In this document: positions 37,999-46,939 of the stretch, one piece after another | Numbering within the stretch: position 1 is the first letter of the stretch | Layout: the number at the start of each line of letters is the position of its first letter | Source: Helicobacter_F equorum | GTDB lineage: Bacteria > Campylobacterota > Campylobacteria > Campylobacterales > Helicobacteraceae | Assembly: GCF_042649585.1 (NCBI RefSeq) | Contig: NZ_JBHRZM010000002.1 | Coordinates: 299,678 to 363,677, forward strand | DNA length: 64,000 nucleotides | Reading direction: 5' to 3' | Made by a program: the position numbers and the translations under genes | Notes under the pieces: generated by a model | Database searches by the model: none | Told to the model about the DNA's origin: nothing | The model's input: the letters and a program-made list of their open reading frames with translations, nothing else

Positions 37999-38884
37999 CT
38001 ACACGAGTTTGATAATCGCTATACTCAAATGATCTCCAATAGGAACTTTGAATGCAGAACCAAGATTGTGATTTTTTAAAAATTCATTAACTGCTTCCTT
38101 AACCCCAACATAACCTTGCGAGAAATACTCATGTATCAATATCACACCTCCTCTTACCATTTTTGGATAAAAAAATTCTAATCCAGCTAATATAGGTTCA
38201 TACAAATCACAATCAAGATTCACAAAACAAAACTTATCCTCTTCTAAGTCTTGTGCACTTTGTGGAAACCATCCCTTTTTGATGATACATTTATCTTTGT
38301 GAGGCATTTTGGCAAGCACCAATTCTATACTCGTATTGGAAAAATGTCTTTGTCCCAAATCTTTGCCCATTGTGCCATCACGATCCTGTTTTAAATCTTG
38401 CACACTAAAGCCCTCAAAAGTATCGAACAAATACAAATTTCTATCTGCAAATGCTTCATTAATCACACGTGCAAAATCTCCACGATACACACCAACTTCT
38501 GCCACACTTCCATGCATTTCTCTATCATATACCTCTTTAGCAAAATCTTTTACAAATGCTTCTCGTGCCTTTACGCTCAACTCGATATAACTTACATCAA
38601 TCTTTTGTTCACAAATACCCATACCACGTAATTGATCTGCAATCTCATATAGTCCAGTAAATGTCCCCACGACAATCTTATCAAATGCTAAAGTTGTAAT
38701 TCTAGTAGCGGGATAAATAGGTATTCCCCCCCCCCCCCGACAAGGTAGTATCCAATATAACATTCTTGCCTTCCTTTAATGGATCATTATCGATAAAACA
38801 CACAATTTCCTTGCCTTCATGATACAGGGCACTCCCTATAAGCCTACCACAATTACCTGCACCAAAAACAATAACTTTTTCCAT
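37999..38884 (-). CDS. Phase-variable TylF-type methyltransferase with N-terminal nucleotide-binding segment (OFF)
   Basis: Translation from the ATG at 38884 (AGGAG site) gives a short Rossmann-like start (VIVFGAGNCGRLIGSALYH, then CFIDNDP) and stops at 38702 just after a G13 tract. One base fewer joins it to the 37999-38763 frame, a TylF/MycF-like SAM methyltransferase (SVAEVGVYRGDFARVINEA, LYLFDTFEGF, LDCDLYEPI). The joined protein is about 294 aa. It probably methylates a hydroxyl on a small molecule or sugar; within this operon a phosphonate or its glycan is possible. At 13 G the gene is out of frame. Confidence 0.78.
38726..38738. repeat. Poly-C (G13 on coding strand) tract in the TylF-type gene
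   Basis: Thirteen consecutive C on the plus strand. Twelve (or fifteen) would restore the reading frame across SGGGGIPIYPATR. A long homopolymeric G tract inside a gene is the standard slipped-strand switch in Helicobacter and Campylobacter. Confidence 0.9.
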
Positions 38885-38938
38885 GATTTTTCTCCTTTAA
38901 TATAATTTCCTTACATCTATGATGCCCAAACACTCTCC

Positions 38939-40261
38939 TTATATCGTCCCTGGGATCAAAGAGAGAATCTCTTTTACGCTCATACATCGCCCTTCAATTT
39001 CTAAGCTTCTATCATGTGTCAAAATCCCTTCTGCCACTTCTTTCATGGCTACAAAAGATGCCCTTAACAAATGATTAGCATAAATTATAATATTGGCTCC
39101 TGCTTCACTGAGCTCTTGTGCTGTAATAGCATTAAAGCTTGTAGGCACTACCACAATGGGTGTTTGTGTATCCTGTATTCGAAATTTCTGAATAAATTCT
39201 AACACTTCATCAGGAGATTTCTGGCGTGAGTGAATCATTATGCCATCAGCTCCAGCTTGCACATATGCAAAAGCACGTTTAAGCGCATCATCTTGTCCCT
39301 TTTCTAAAATAAGTGACTCGATACGTGCGATGATCATAAAATCACTCGTAATCTGTGCGCGTTTACCAACACGGATTTTGTCACAAAAATCATCGATACT
39401 ATCTTGAGTCTGATCTACATCATTGCCAAGCAAAGAATTTTTCTTTAGCCCTGTTTTATCCTCAATAATCACCGCACTTACGCCCGTTCGTTCAAGGCTA
39501 CGCACCGCAAATCCAAAATGCTCGATTTTTCCACCCGTATCGGCATCATAAATAAGTGGCTTGGAAGTAACTTCAAAAATATCATTAATAGTATGCAATC
39601 GACTTGTAAGTTCTACCGCTTCAATGTCTGGCTTACCCCTAGAAGTTGAATCTGTGAGTGATGAACTCCAAAAACCATCAAATTCCAATTTCACTCCATA
39701 TTTTTGCACAAAAATATTTTGAGCAATAAGTGCTGAAATCGCCGAGTGTGCTTCAAGAATTCTCAAAGGTTTCTTGGCAGCAATCAAGCGTCTAAGTAAA
39801 GAAAGTCTAGCATTTGTAGAAATTCCTATTGCACGAGCATCAGCGTTAAGTTGCGTAGAACTAATGCCTTCTGTATAAGCTGGTTCAATAAGTTCCCCAT
39901 ATCCGAGATCTTGTAATGTATCTAACACATTTTGTCTTGTCTTGGCTTGTGCTCCACTTTTCCAATCATCGCCATGTATCACATATCTAGGTCTCAATGC
40001 ACGAATATTTTCTTCATAACTAAGACTTGTTTGTGGAATCACGCGATCAATATATCTCAAATTTTGTATTACTGCTTTTCGCTGATTATAATTCATATAT
40101 GGCACACGCTTATAAGAAGCAATTGCTGCATCTGTAAGTAATCCAACAACTACCTCACCATCTATGGAGTCAGCATAATCTCTGGCAATTTTTAGGATAT
40201 TTATATGTCCTGGATGAATCAAATCTGCACTCATCGCAACATATACACTCGGGGTCTTCAT
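38939..40261 (-). CDS. pepM: Phosphoenolpyruvate mutase fused to an N-terminal cytidylyltransferase
   Basis: 440 aa. Residues 1-140 form a nucleotidyltransferase (HxGH motif HPGH at 16-19; ISSTQL at 133-138), of the TagD/Gct-like type that makes CDP- or CMP-activated alcohols. Residues about 165-435 form the PEP mutase barrel with the diagnostic EDKTGLKKNS (267-276), DADTGG and DGIMIHSRQKSP. It makes the C-P bond of phosphonopyruvate. The fused domain probably activates the final phosphonate with CTP. A strong GGAGG site precedes the ATG, which overlaps the stop of the upstream methyltransferase (ATGA). The mutase assignment is firm; the nucleotide substrate is inferred. Confidence 0.94.
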   Translation of the reverse strand: MKTPSVYVAMSADLIHPGHINILKIARDYADSIDGEVVVGLLTDAAIASYKRVPYMNYNQRKAVIQNLRYIDRVIPQTSLSYEENIRALRPRYVIHGDDWKSGAQAKTRQNVLDTLQDLGYGELIEPAYTEGISSTQLNADARAIGISTNARLSLLRRLIAAKKPLRILEAHSAISALIAQNIFVQKYGVKLEFDGFWSSSLTDSTSRGKPDIEAVELTSRLHTINDIFEVTSKPLIYDADTGGKIEHFGFAVRSLERTGVSAVIIEDKTGLKKNSLLGNDVDQTQDSIDDFCDKIRVGKRAQITSDFMIIARIESLILEKGQDDALKRAFAYVQAGADGIMIHSRQKSPDEVLEFIQKFRIQDTQTPIVVVPTSFNAITAQELSEAGANIIIYANHLLRASFVAMKEVAEGILTHDRSLEIEGRCMSVKEILSLIPGTI

Positions 40262-41055
40262 GCTGCCTCCTTATCCTTATGTGCATAGGCACACTTAGTC
40301 GCAATAGACAGATAAGAGTGATGTGTATAGGTGTTTTTAGGGAATACAATTATAACTATATATCTATTTACCCCCCCCCCTCTACATGAATCTATTAATC
40401 TAGCAATAACACGAATAAAATAATCATCCTCATATCTATCACTCTGTGTGAATGGAGCAAAACCTCGAGACTCTTTAGCGTAAAGAATCTGAAAACTTCT
40501 AGAATCTGATTGCATAATGCGTATATCCTCCAAAAGATCTTCAAGTGTCACAAAACGTCGATAATGCGATTCATAAATAAAAGCATTTTCTTCATCCTGT
40601 ACACGCTCACCTTTTTGATACAAGGAATTTTGGACACCTCGTGTTTCAATAGCAAGAATTCCATCATAATCAAGGTAGTTTGGTATCTGTGCAAAAAGCT
40701 CACATTGTTGTGCATATGTAATAGAATGTAAGCTAAATCGTGAATACATGCAATCATATGGAGGGCGCAGAGAATCTATGTGTTGAAGTTGGCTAAAATC
40801 CCCGCACACAAACCTGCAAGACTCATCGCCAAAACGATTATTAAGATACTTCATCTCATCTTGGATCTGATCTATGGCAGTTGTATCTATGGCAGACTTA
40901 GCAAAATACACACTATCACGCCCATTACCACAACCTAATTCCAATAAACGAGCATGTGGTTTGAGATAATTCTCACGCACAAATGCACTAAAAAGAGAGT
41001 TAGTGGCATTATGTTTGTGGGATTTATAATAATCTTTCCAATATTGTATATCCAT
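40258..41055 (-). CDS. Class I SAM-dependent methyltransferase with G10 tract near its 3' end
   Basis: 265 aa. SAM motif I is LLELGCGNGRDSVYFA (about residues 37-52); IDQIQDEM and CGDFSQLQ follow, then YSRFSLHSI. Relatives include small-molecule methyltransferases. The fold ends around DDYFIRVIARL; then a G10 tract encodes RGGG, and a 35-residue tail of unusual composition runs to the pepM start, with an ATGA overlap. At 9 or 11 G the protein would stop within two or three codons of the tract. In the operon it may methylate the phosphonate or its acceptor. Confidence 0.82.
   Translation of the reverse strand: MDIQYWKDYYKSHKHNATNSLFSAFVRENYLKPHARLLELGCGNGRDSVYFAKSAIDTTAIDQIQDEMKYLNNRFGDESCRFVCGDFSQLQHIDSLRPPYDCMYSRFSLHSITYAQQCELFAQIPNYLDYDGILAIETRGVQNSLYQKGERVQDEENAFIYESHYRRFVTLEDLLEDIRIMQSDSRSFQILYAKESRGFAPFTQSDRYEDDYFIRVIARLIDSCRGGGVNRYIVIIVFPKNTYTHHSYLSIATKCAYAHKDKEAA
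40371..40380. repeat. Poly-C (G10 on coding strand) tract near the methyltransferase 3' end
   Basis: Ten C on the plus strand. Its length chooses between a long tail that reaches the pepM start codon (10 G) and early stops about 110 bp before it (9 or 11 G). Confidence 0.9.
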
Positions 41056-41780
41056 TAGCGCTCCTTAGTTCTATGTGAATCACCTACACCAGTCACCATC
41101 GTATCCACCTTAGCCTCTCGCATAGATGAATCTCGTTTTTTCCATAAAAGTTTCAATAAACTACATAACGTGCTTATCATCCAATACAACACAAGTCCAC
41201 TTGGCATTGCATATAACAAAACTAAAAAGATGATAGCAATAAGGCTTCCTTGTATGCGTGCACCACGATCAGTGCTACTTATAAAAACGCTTATAAAACT
41301 TAAAGCACTCATCGCAAACGGCAACAACGCATAACCAAAAAGTAAAGTATCAGGCTTAGAAAGATCCTTTATTACTCCAAACTTTGCACCACGCAAACTC
41401 TCAAAATCCTGTAATAAAAACAAGACTCCTAAAAAAAATGGAATCTGTAATGCCAATCCACCCAAAGAAAACAGATTATAGATGGGATGATAGTGCTTCT
41501 GTTTAAAAAGTGTCTGTGTGTATGCATGGAGCTCCGAGCCCCTAAAAACTTTTTTAAACTCAGCTATTTTTGCATCACATATGGATTTTAAAGCATTTGT
41601 TTTTTGTGCTTTTTTATCTGCAAGGTTTGTAAGCTTTAACAAAAAAAGATTAATTGCCACACTTAAAAGCACGATAGCCCAACCATAACTATGTGTATAC
41701 GTATAAATCGATTCAAACACAGCACCTAGCAAAGTTTGCATAGGATAAATAAAGATATAATACAACACTTCTGCAATCAT
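41055..41780 (-). CDS. Second, short YidC/Oxa1-family membrane protein in the phosphonate operon
   Basis: 241 aa, lacking the large periplasmic domain of the housekeeping YidC at 9544-11286. It retains the five-helix core with SYGWAIVLLSVAINLFLL, LALQIPFFLGVLFLL and MPSGLVLYWMISTL. The conserved groove arginine (R in VRVILYPL of YidC) is not evident: the equivalent segment reads VAINLFLLKL. It overlaps the upstream transferase gene by 4 bp and the downstream methyltransferase by 1 bp. Its role could be assembly of the cluster's membrane enzyme or a repurposed transport function; neither is established. Confidence 0.82.
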   Translation of the reverse strand: MIAEVLYYIFIYPMQTLLGAVFESIYTYTHSYGWAIVLLSVAINLFLLKLTNLADKKAQKTNALKSICDAKIAEFKKVFRGSELHAYTQTLFKQKHYHPIYNLFSLGGLALQIPFFLGVLFLLQDFESLRGAKFGVIKDLSKPDTLLFGYALLPFAMSALSFISVFISSTDRGARIQGSLIAIIFLVLLYAMPSGLVLYWMISTLCSLLKLLWKKRDSSMREAKVDTMVTGVGDSHRTKER

Positions 41781-43212
41781 TGTTTGTCCTTTGTGTCACT
41801 AGATGATAAACACGCCAACATAGAATCTAAATCTCGTATTCGGCTAATTTGTGGCATATAAGCCTTAAGGCTATGCTCTAAAAGTTCGCGTTCGATTTTC
41901 AAAAGCTCTTGAGTAGCTTTAAATCCTGCATGATGCGGATAACGCCAAAGTTCTTCTTTGCATTTTTTGGCTTCTTGTGTCTTGGTAGATTCTAAAATTT
42001 CTGTAATAATTCTCGTGAGATTAGAAAAGTTTTCTTCTTGGAGTTTGCCACCTATACGCTTAAGTGCATTAAAGGTATAAAACTTGTTCATATCAATATC
42101 ACTAAGATCATACCCCGCAGTATCAAATTCAAAATCTAGCGTAAGCACAGGCTTACCTTCAAGACATACAAAATCAAAAATCACCGAACTAAAATCTGAG
42201 ATCATCATATTGGCCTTGGCAAATGCATACACATTAGGAGTGCCAATATCCCACACAACATTCTCATATTTTGCAAGATTCTCTTGAATATTTTTGATGT
42301 TTTTAGACTCTGCTTCGCCAATTAGACTCTGAGGATGTGGACGGACAATAAGCACAAAACCTGCCTTAGCAAGTGGCTCTAAAAGCCTAAGCCCATACTT
42401 ACTAAGAATCGTTTCCTTACCCCAAGAAGGAGAAACAAGAATAATAGGTTTATCGTGTGATGGAATATTAGAGAGTGCATCAAAAAGAAGAATCTTGCGA
42501 TCTAAACTAGATGCATTATGTAATGCCACATCTCTTAGGTTAGAGAGTTCATCTAAATACGTGCTTCCCACAACACCAATATATTTCTTTTTCACAGCAT
42601 GAGCCTCTTCTACTTCACGCACGAAGTCCTTTTGAATCTCATTTGCCACCAACACAGAATCAAAATAATCCAGTCCAAATGCCCTATATGTCATTGGTGT
42701 CAGAGAATGCACGATATGACAATAATGCCCCACACCTTTGCTACGCTTAATTTGCAAAACATCCAATCCTGGTGTAGTAAGCACGCAAATATCAGCTTTG
42801 AGAGTATTAAGTTTTACATAAGCCTTATTACCCTCACCAATATAAGCAAAAACACCATATGTAAGATTTTTGCGAGACAATGCTGGGTCATCTTGCCCAG
42901 AAGTAAGATATGTATAGGGGTGCTTGATTGAATCTAAGGTATCTAAGATAGGTTTAAAAGTGTGATAGTATTGCTTACCTTCAGAATAAAAAACTATGGT
43001 TTTTGTTTTAGAATGCCCCCCCCCCGAAGGCTAAATCCGCTATTTAAAAGAGTCCTAGGAGAAGTAAGTTTGTAAAAAATATTTTTAATAAAAAATACCA
43101 CAGAGGCAAAGATAGCAACAACAGATGAAAGCAATAACGAACCACTACCAGGATCAAGATACGCAAACGCAGGAACATATCCAAGAGACAATAATACTAA
43201 TATTCTAACCAC
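41777..43212 (-). CDS. Phase-variable CDP-glycerol glycerophosphotransferase-like enzyme with membrane N-terminus (OFF)
   Basis: Starting at GTG 43212, residues 1-70 form a signal/membrane region with YLDPGSGSLLLSS and a second helix, then a G10 tract. In the current register translation stops at 42994. Adding one G (or removing two) joins it to the frame that begins HSKTKTIVFYSEGK and contains the 42880-41777 open frame. Markers are LVSPSWGKETILSKYGL, LIVRPHPQS and MISDFSSVIFDF. The joined product is about 478 aa of the Glyphos_transf (TagB/TagF) family, which transfers polyol phosphates from CDP donors. Here a CMP-activated phosphonate donor is an attractive inference. Confidence 0.82.
43016..43025. 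repeat. Poly-C (G10 on coding strand) tract in the transferase gene
   Basis: Ten C on the plus strand between the membrane N-terminus and the catalytic domain. Ten is out of frame; 11 or 8 would be in frame. Confidence 0.9.
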
Positions 43213-43336
43213 GATACCACCCTTACTTTTGATACAAAATTATCTTAAATCAAGGAACCTCTAAAAAGTTCAACAAAATGTCGGAATCATATTGCACATA
43301 AGCCAAATATAAGCTTAAGGACTTATAGTTTTTATG

Positions 43337-43432
43337 TATTGTGATGTGATTAATCTTAGTAACCTCCAACGACAAATCCTCCATACGACACCAGAAGTTA
43401 GCACACCAAAAGTGCAAAGCAAAAACTCCATG
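43337..43432 (+). pseudogene. thiF internal fragment
   Basis: A piece of the ThiF/MoeB coding sequence, same orientation as the intact gene at 34886-35689 and matching 35063-35170. It has no start and carries a 6-base deletion. It lies in a 767-bp stretch (43213-43979) without an intact gene, between the phosphonate operon and leuA. Confidence 0.8.
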
Positions 43433-43494
43433 TTTCATAACTAAAAATACCAAACAAGAACACTAATGCGTAGATTTAAGAAATTCAGCTAAGA

Positions 43495-43860
43495 ACTGAA
43501 AGAATTTTGTTGAGATTATCCCTCTTGATACTTTGCCAAACAAAAAAATAAATCAACAATTGACCAGATCCACACAGCAATAAACATATAAGATACCCTA
43601 TCAGAATAAAAGACATGGAAGCCTCAGCGGGATACGCATATATGAAATATTCTACGACACCTAAGCTATAGCACCTTTATAGAATCTATCCACGCCAAAA
43701 AGTCCCAAGAACAAACCCAAAATCAAACCAACAATATAACTTTTCAAAGGAACAGCTACCAAACTCGCAATCTATTATTCTGAAGCTTTTTCAAGTTTTT
43801 CCCTTACAAATGGCAAACTTGCACTAGGAATTTTATCCTGTAGTGTCACTAAATTTTACT
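43495..43860 (-). pseudogene. TM2-domain membrane protein, decayed
   Basis: Read leftward in several frames: DKIPSASLPFVREKLEKASE, then VPLKSYIVGLILGLFLGLFG with VDRFYKGAIA, then FIAVWIWSIVDLFFCLA. This is the TM2 pattern (two helices with a GVDRFY loop and an IW..D second helix). At least three frame changes or stops break it, so it is a relic. Function of TM2 proteins of this type is unknown. Confidence 0.65.
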
Positions 43861-43917
43861 TGCATACATAGCACACAAAGCAAACACAAACTTAACAGCC
43901 TTATTATTTTTTAGTGT

Positions 43918-43923
43918 TATAAT
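43918..43923 (+). promoter_or_regulatory. Extended -10 promoter of the leu operon
   Basis: TATAAT preceded by TG at -1 spacing (TGTTATAAT) lies 57 bp before the leuA ATG. TAGGAG serves as the ribosome site. I see no obvious leucine-rich leader peptide or attenuator in the short leader. Confidence 0.6.
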
Positions 43924-43979
43924 AGAAGAGTTTTATTAAAAATTTGCAAAGCAATTCAGTGTAATATTTAGGAGTTTTT

Positions 43980-45635
43980 ATGAATCACAAAAAGTATCAG
44001 CGAGGCTATTTTATGCCTCCTACCCAAAGCTTAGAGTGGGCAAGCAAGGAGTACATAGATAAAGCCCCAATTTGGTGTAGTGTGGACTTACGCGATGGTA
44101 ATCAAGCCCTTATCACACCTATGAATCTTGAAGAAAAAATTGAATTTTTTAAACTATTAGTCAAAATTGGATTTAAAGAAATCGAAGTAGGATTTCCGGC
44201 TGCTAGTCAAACCGAATATGAGTTTTTACGCACACTTATCGAAGAAGAACTTATCCCAAATGATGTCTCTATCCAAGTTCTCACACAAGCGCGAGAACAT
44301 ATCATCAAAAAAACCTTTGAAAGCCTGCGAGGATGCAAAAATGCCATCGTGCATGTGTATAACTCCACATCATTTGCCCAACGCCAACAAGTGTTTAAAA
44401 AATCTAAGGAAGAAGTTAAACAAATCGCTATCAACGGAGCAAATCATCTCAAACAAATGGCTGCACAGACCGAGGGAAATTTCCGTTTTGAATACTCACC
44501 TGAAAGTTTTAGTGGCACTGAAGTAGACTATGCACTTGAAGTATGTAATGCAGTTATTGATGTCTTTAAACCAACAGCACAAAATAAACTTATTTTGAAT
44601 CTTCCTGTAACCGTAGAGATGAGTTTGCCACATATTTATGCAAGTCAGGTGGAGTATATCTCTAAAAATCTCAATAATCGTGAAAACGTGCTTATTTCAC
44701 TTCACCCACATAATGATAGAGGCTGTGGAATCGCCGATGCAGAATTAGGACTTCTTGCAGGAGCTGATAGGATTGAGGGGACACTTTTTGGAAACGGGGA
44801 ACGCACAGGTAATGTAGATATCATCACTCTTGCTATGAATATGTATTCACATGGGGTAGATTCTAAGCTTGATTTTAGTAATCTTCCAGCGATTTGCGAT
44901 TTATATGAAAAAGTTACAAAAATGCATGTTTATGAGCGCCAACCATATTCTGGTAAGCTTGTATTTGCAGCATTCTCTGGAAGTCATCAAGATGCGATCG
45001 CCAAAGGTATGGCATATCACAAAGAACAAAACCTTGAGACATGGAGTGTGCCATATCTCCCTATCGATCCTCAAGATATTGGGCGCATGTATGAAAGTGA
45101 TGTCATACGCATAAACTCCCAAAGCGGTAAGGGAGGCATTGCATATGTTCTCTATAGTCAATTTGGTATCGATCTCCCTACAGCATTTAGAGAAGATTTT
45201 TCGTATTATGTTAAAGACATTTCAGATAAAGCACACAAAGAGCTTAGCCCACAAGATATTTGCGATATTTTCCAAAAAGACTTTGTGAATCTTAAAAATC
45301 CTTTAAGCTTGAAAGATTATCATTTTGCACGCACAGATGATGGCTTAAGCGTGAATTTAAGTGTAGAATTTAGAGGAAAAGATTATGAGATTGAGGGCAA
45401 AGGTAATGGGCGATTAGATGCAGTCGCAAATGCCTTGCGTGAGAATCTCGAGCTAGATTTTGATATCGTCGATTATAGCGAACACGCACTCAAAGAAGGT
45501 TCATCATCTCAAGCCATCTCATATGTGCAAATCCAAAATACACAAGGCAGATGTTTTGGCGTTGGGATCGATACAGATATTATAGCAGCGAGCATTTATG
45601 GCTTGATAAGTGCTATCGACCGCACATTGCATTAA
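43980..45635 (+). CDS. leuA: 2-Isopropylmalate synthase
   Basis: 551 aa, first committed step of leucine synthesis. The catalytic domain opens with APIWCSVDLRDGNQALITPM, the longer type II IPMS form; HPHNDRGCGIADAELGLLAGADR (residues about 240-262) holds metal ligands. The C-terminal regulatory domain (from about residue 430) suggests leucine feedback. First gene of leuACDB. Confidence 0.96.
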   Translation: MNHKKYQRGYFMPPTQSLEWASKEYIDKAPIWCSVDLRDGNQALITPMNLEEKIEFFKLLVKIGFKEIEVGFPAASQTEYEFLRTLIEEELIPNDVSIQVLTQAREHIIKKTFESLRGCKNAIVHVYNSTSFAQRQQVFKKSKEEVKQIAINGANHLKQMAAQTEGNFRFEYSPESFSGTEVDYALEVCNAVIDVFKPTAQNKLILNLPVTVEMSLPHIYASQVEYISKNLNNRENVLISLHPHNDRGCGIADAELGLLAGADRIEGTLFGNGERTGNVDIITLAMNMYSHGVDSKLDFSNLPAICDLYEKVTKMHVYERQPYSGKLVFAAFSGSHQDAIAKGMAYHKEQNLETWSVPYLPIDPQDIGRMYESDVIRINSQSGKGGIAYVLYSQFGIDLPTAFREDFSYYVKDISDKAHKELSPQDICDIFQKDFVNLKNPLSLKDYHFARTDDGLSVNLSVEFRGKDYEIEGKGNGRLDAVANALRENLELDFDIVDYSEHALKEGSSSQAISYVQIQNTQGRCFGVGIDTDIIAASIYGLISAIDRTLH

Positions 45636-45660
45636 TTTTATCATAATGAAGGAGCAAAGT

Positions 45661-46923
45661 ATGAGTATGACAATGTCTCAAAAGATTCTCGCACATAAGG
45701 CAAACTTAGAATCTGTTAAGGCTGGTGATTTGATAATGGCAAAACTTGATATGGTGCTAGGTAATGACATCACTACGCCTGTAGCAATCAATGCCTTTAA
45801 ACAAGCGAAATTTACAGAGGTATTTGACAAAGATAAAATTTCTCTAGTAATGGATCACTTCGCACCAAACAAAGATATCAAAGCCGCTACACAAAGCCAA
45901 CAATGCCGTTGTTTTGCCAAAGACTTTGATATTTCACATTATTACGATGTAGGAAATATGGGTGTAGAACATGCTCTTTTACCCGAGCAAGGTATCGTAA
46001 CTATTGGGGATCTTATCATCGGAGCAGATTCACATACTTGCACATATGGAGCATTGGGTGCTTTTTCTACTGGTGTAGGCTCTACAGATATGGCAGTAGG
46101 TATGGCAACAGGTGAAGCGTGGTTTAAGGTTCCACAAGCTATGCGCTTTAATCTTAAAGGCACGTTGCGCCCATATGTCAGTGGCAAAGATGTTATTTTA
46201 CACATCATTGGTAGAATCGGCGTTGATGGTGCACTATACAAAAGTATGGAATTTGGTGGTGAGGGGTTAAAAAACCTTACTATCGATGATAGACTTTGCA
46301 TTGCAAATATGGCGATTGAAGCGGGAGCAAAAAATGGAATCTTTGAAGTTGATGAAATCACTATAGAATATGCCAAAACACGCACGAGCAAGCAATTCCA
46401 AATCTATGCACCAGATCCAGATGCATACTATGAACAAGTATTTGACATCGATCTTAGTCAGATCGATCATACCGTGGCATTTCCTCATCTCCCAGAAAAT
46501 ACCAAACCAAGAGAAGAATGGGGTGAAATCAAAATTGATCAAGTTGTCATCGGATCTTGCACAAATGGACGTTTGAGCGATATGGCAATTGCTGCAAAAA
46601 TCCTAAAAAATAAAAAAATTGCCAAAAACACGCGCTGTATCGTTATTCCAGCAACACAAAATATCTACCTAGAATGTATTGCTAGAGGATATTTAGAAAC
46701 TTTTATCAAGGCTGGTTGTGTCGTTTCAACACCTACTTGTGGTCCTTGCTTGGGTGGACATATGGGAATCTTGGCAGCCAACGAAAAATGTGTCTCCACA
46801 ACAAATCGTAACTTTGTAGGACGCATGGGGCATGTAACAAGTGAAGTATATCTTGCATCTCCGGAAGTAGCAGCAGCAAGTGCTATCACAGGGATATTAA
46901 GCACCCCAGAAGCTGTAATCTAA
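45661..46923 (+). CDS. leuC: 3-Isopropylmalate dehydratase large subunit
   Basis: 420 aa. Aconitase-type protein with 4Fe-4S ligands: GSCTNGRLSDM and STPTCGPCLGGHMG, plus GADSHTCTYGALGAFSTGVG. The ATG at 45661 has a GGAG site; the longer in-frame start at 45610 overlaps leuA. Confidence 0.96.
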   Translation: MSMTMSQKILAHKANLESVKAGDLIMAKLDMVLGNDITTPVAINAFKQAKFTEVFDKDKISLVMDHFAPNKDIKAATQSQQCRCFAKDFDISHYYDVGNMGVEHALLPEQGIVTIGDLIIGADSHTCTYGALGAFSTGVGSTDMAVGMATGEAWFKVPQAMRFNLKGTLRPYVSGKDVILHIIGRIGVDGALYKSMEFGGEGLKNLTIDDRLCIANMAIEAGAKNGIFEVDEITIEYAKTRTSKQFQIYAPDPDAYYEQVFDIDLSQIDHTVAFPHLPENTKPREEWGEIKIDQVVIGSCTNGRLSDMAIAAKILKNKKIAKNTRCIVIPATQNIYLECIARGYLETFIKAGCVVSTPTCGPCLGGHMGILAANEKCVSTTNRNFVGRMGHVTSEVYLASPEVAAASAITGILSTPEAVI

Positions 46924-46939
46924 CATTTAAGGAGAAAAT

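Noticed and set aside
38939..40261. Isocitrate lyase or methylisocitrate lyase
   Set aside because: The EDKTGLKKNS motif is specific to PEP mutases, and the fused nucleotidyltransferase is found with phosphonate enzymes.
43250..43453. 67-codon leftward open frame beside the phosphonate operon
   Set aside because: It is the antisense reading of the thiF fragment; the same antisense string appears opposite intact thiF, so it reflects the duplication, not a gene.
43923..43979. Leucine attenuator leader peptide
   Set aside because: The 57-bp leader has no start codon followed by leucine codons and no convincing hairpin pair.
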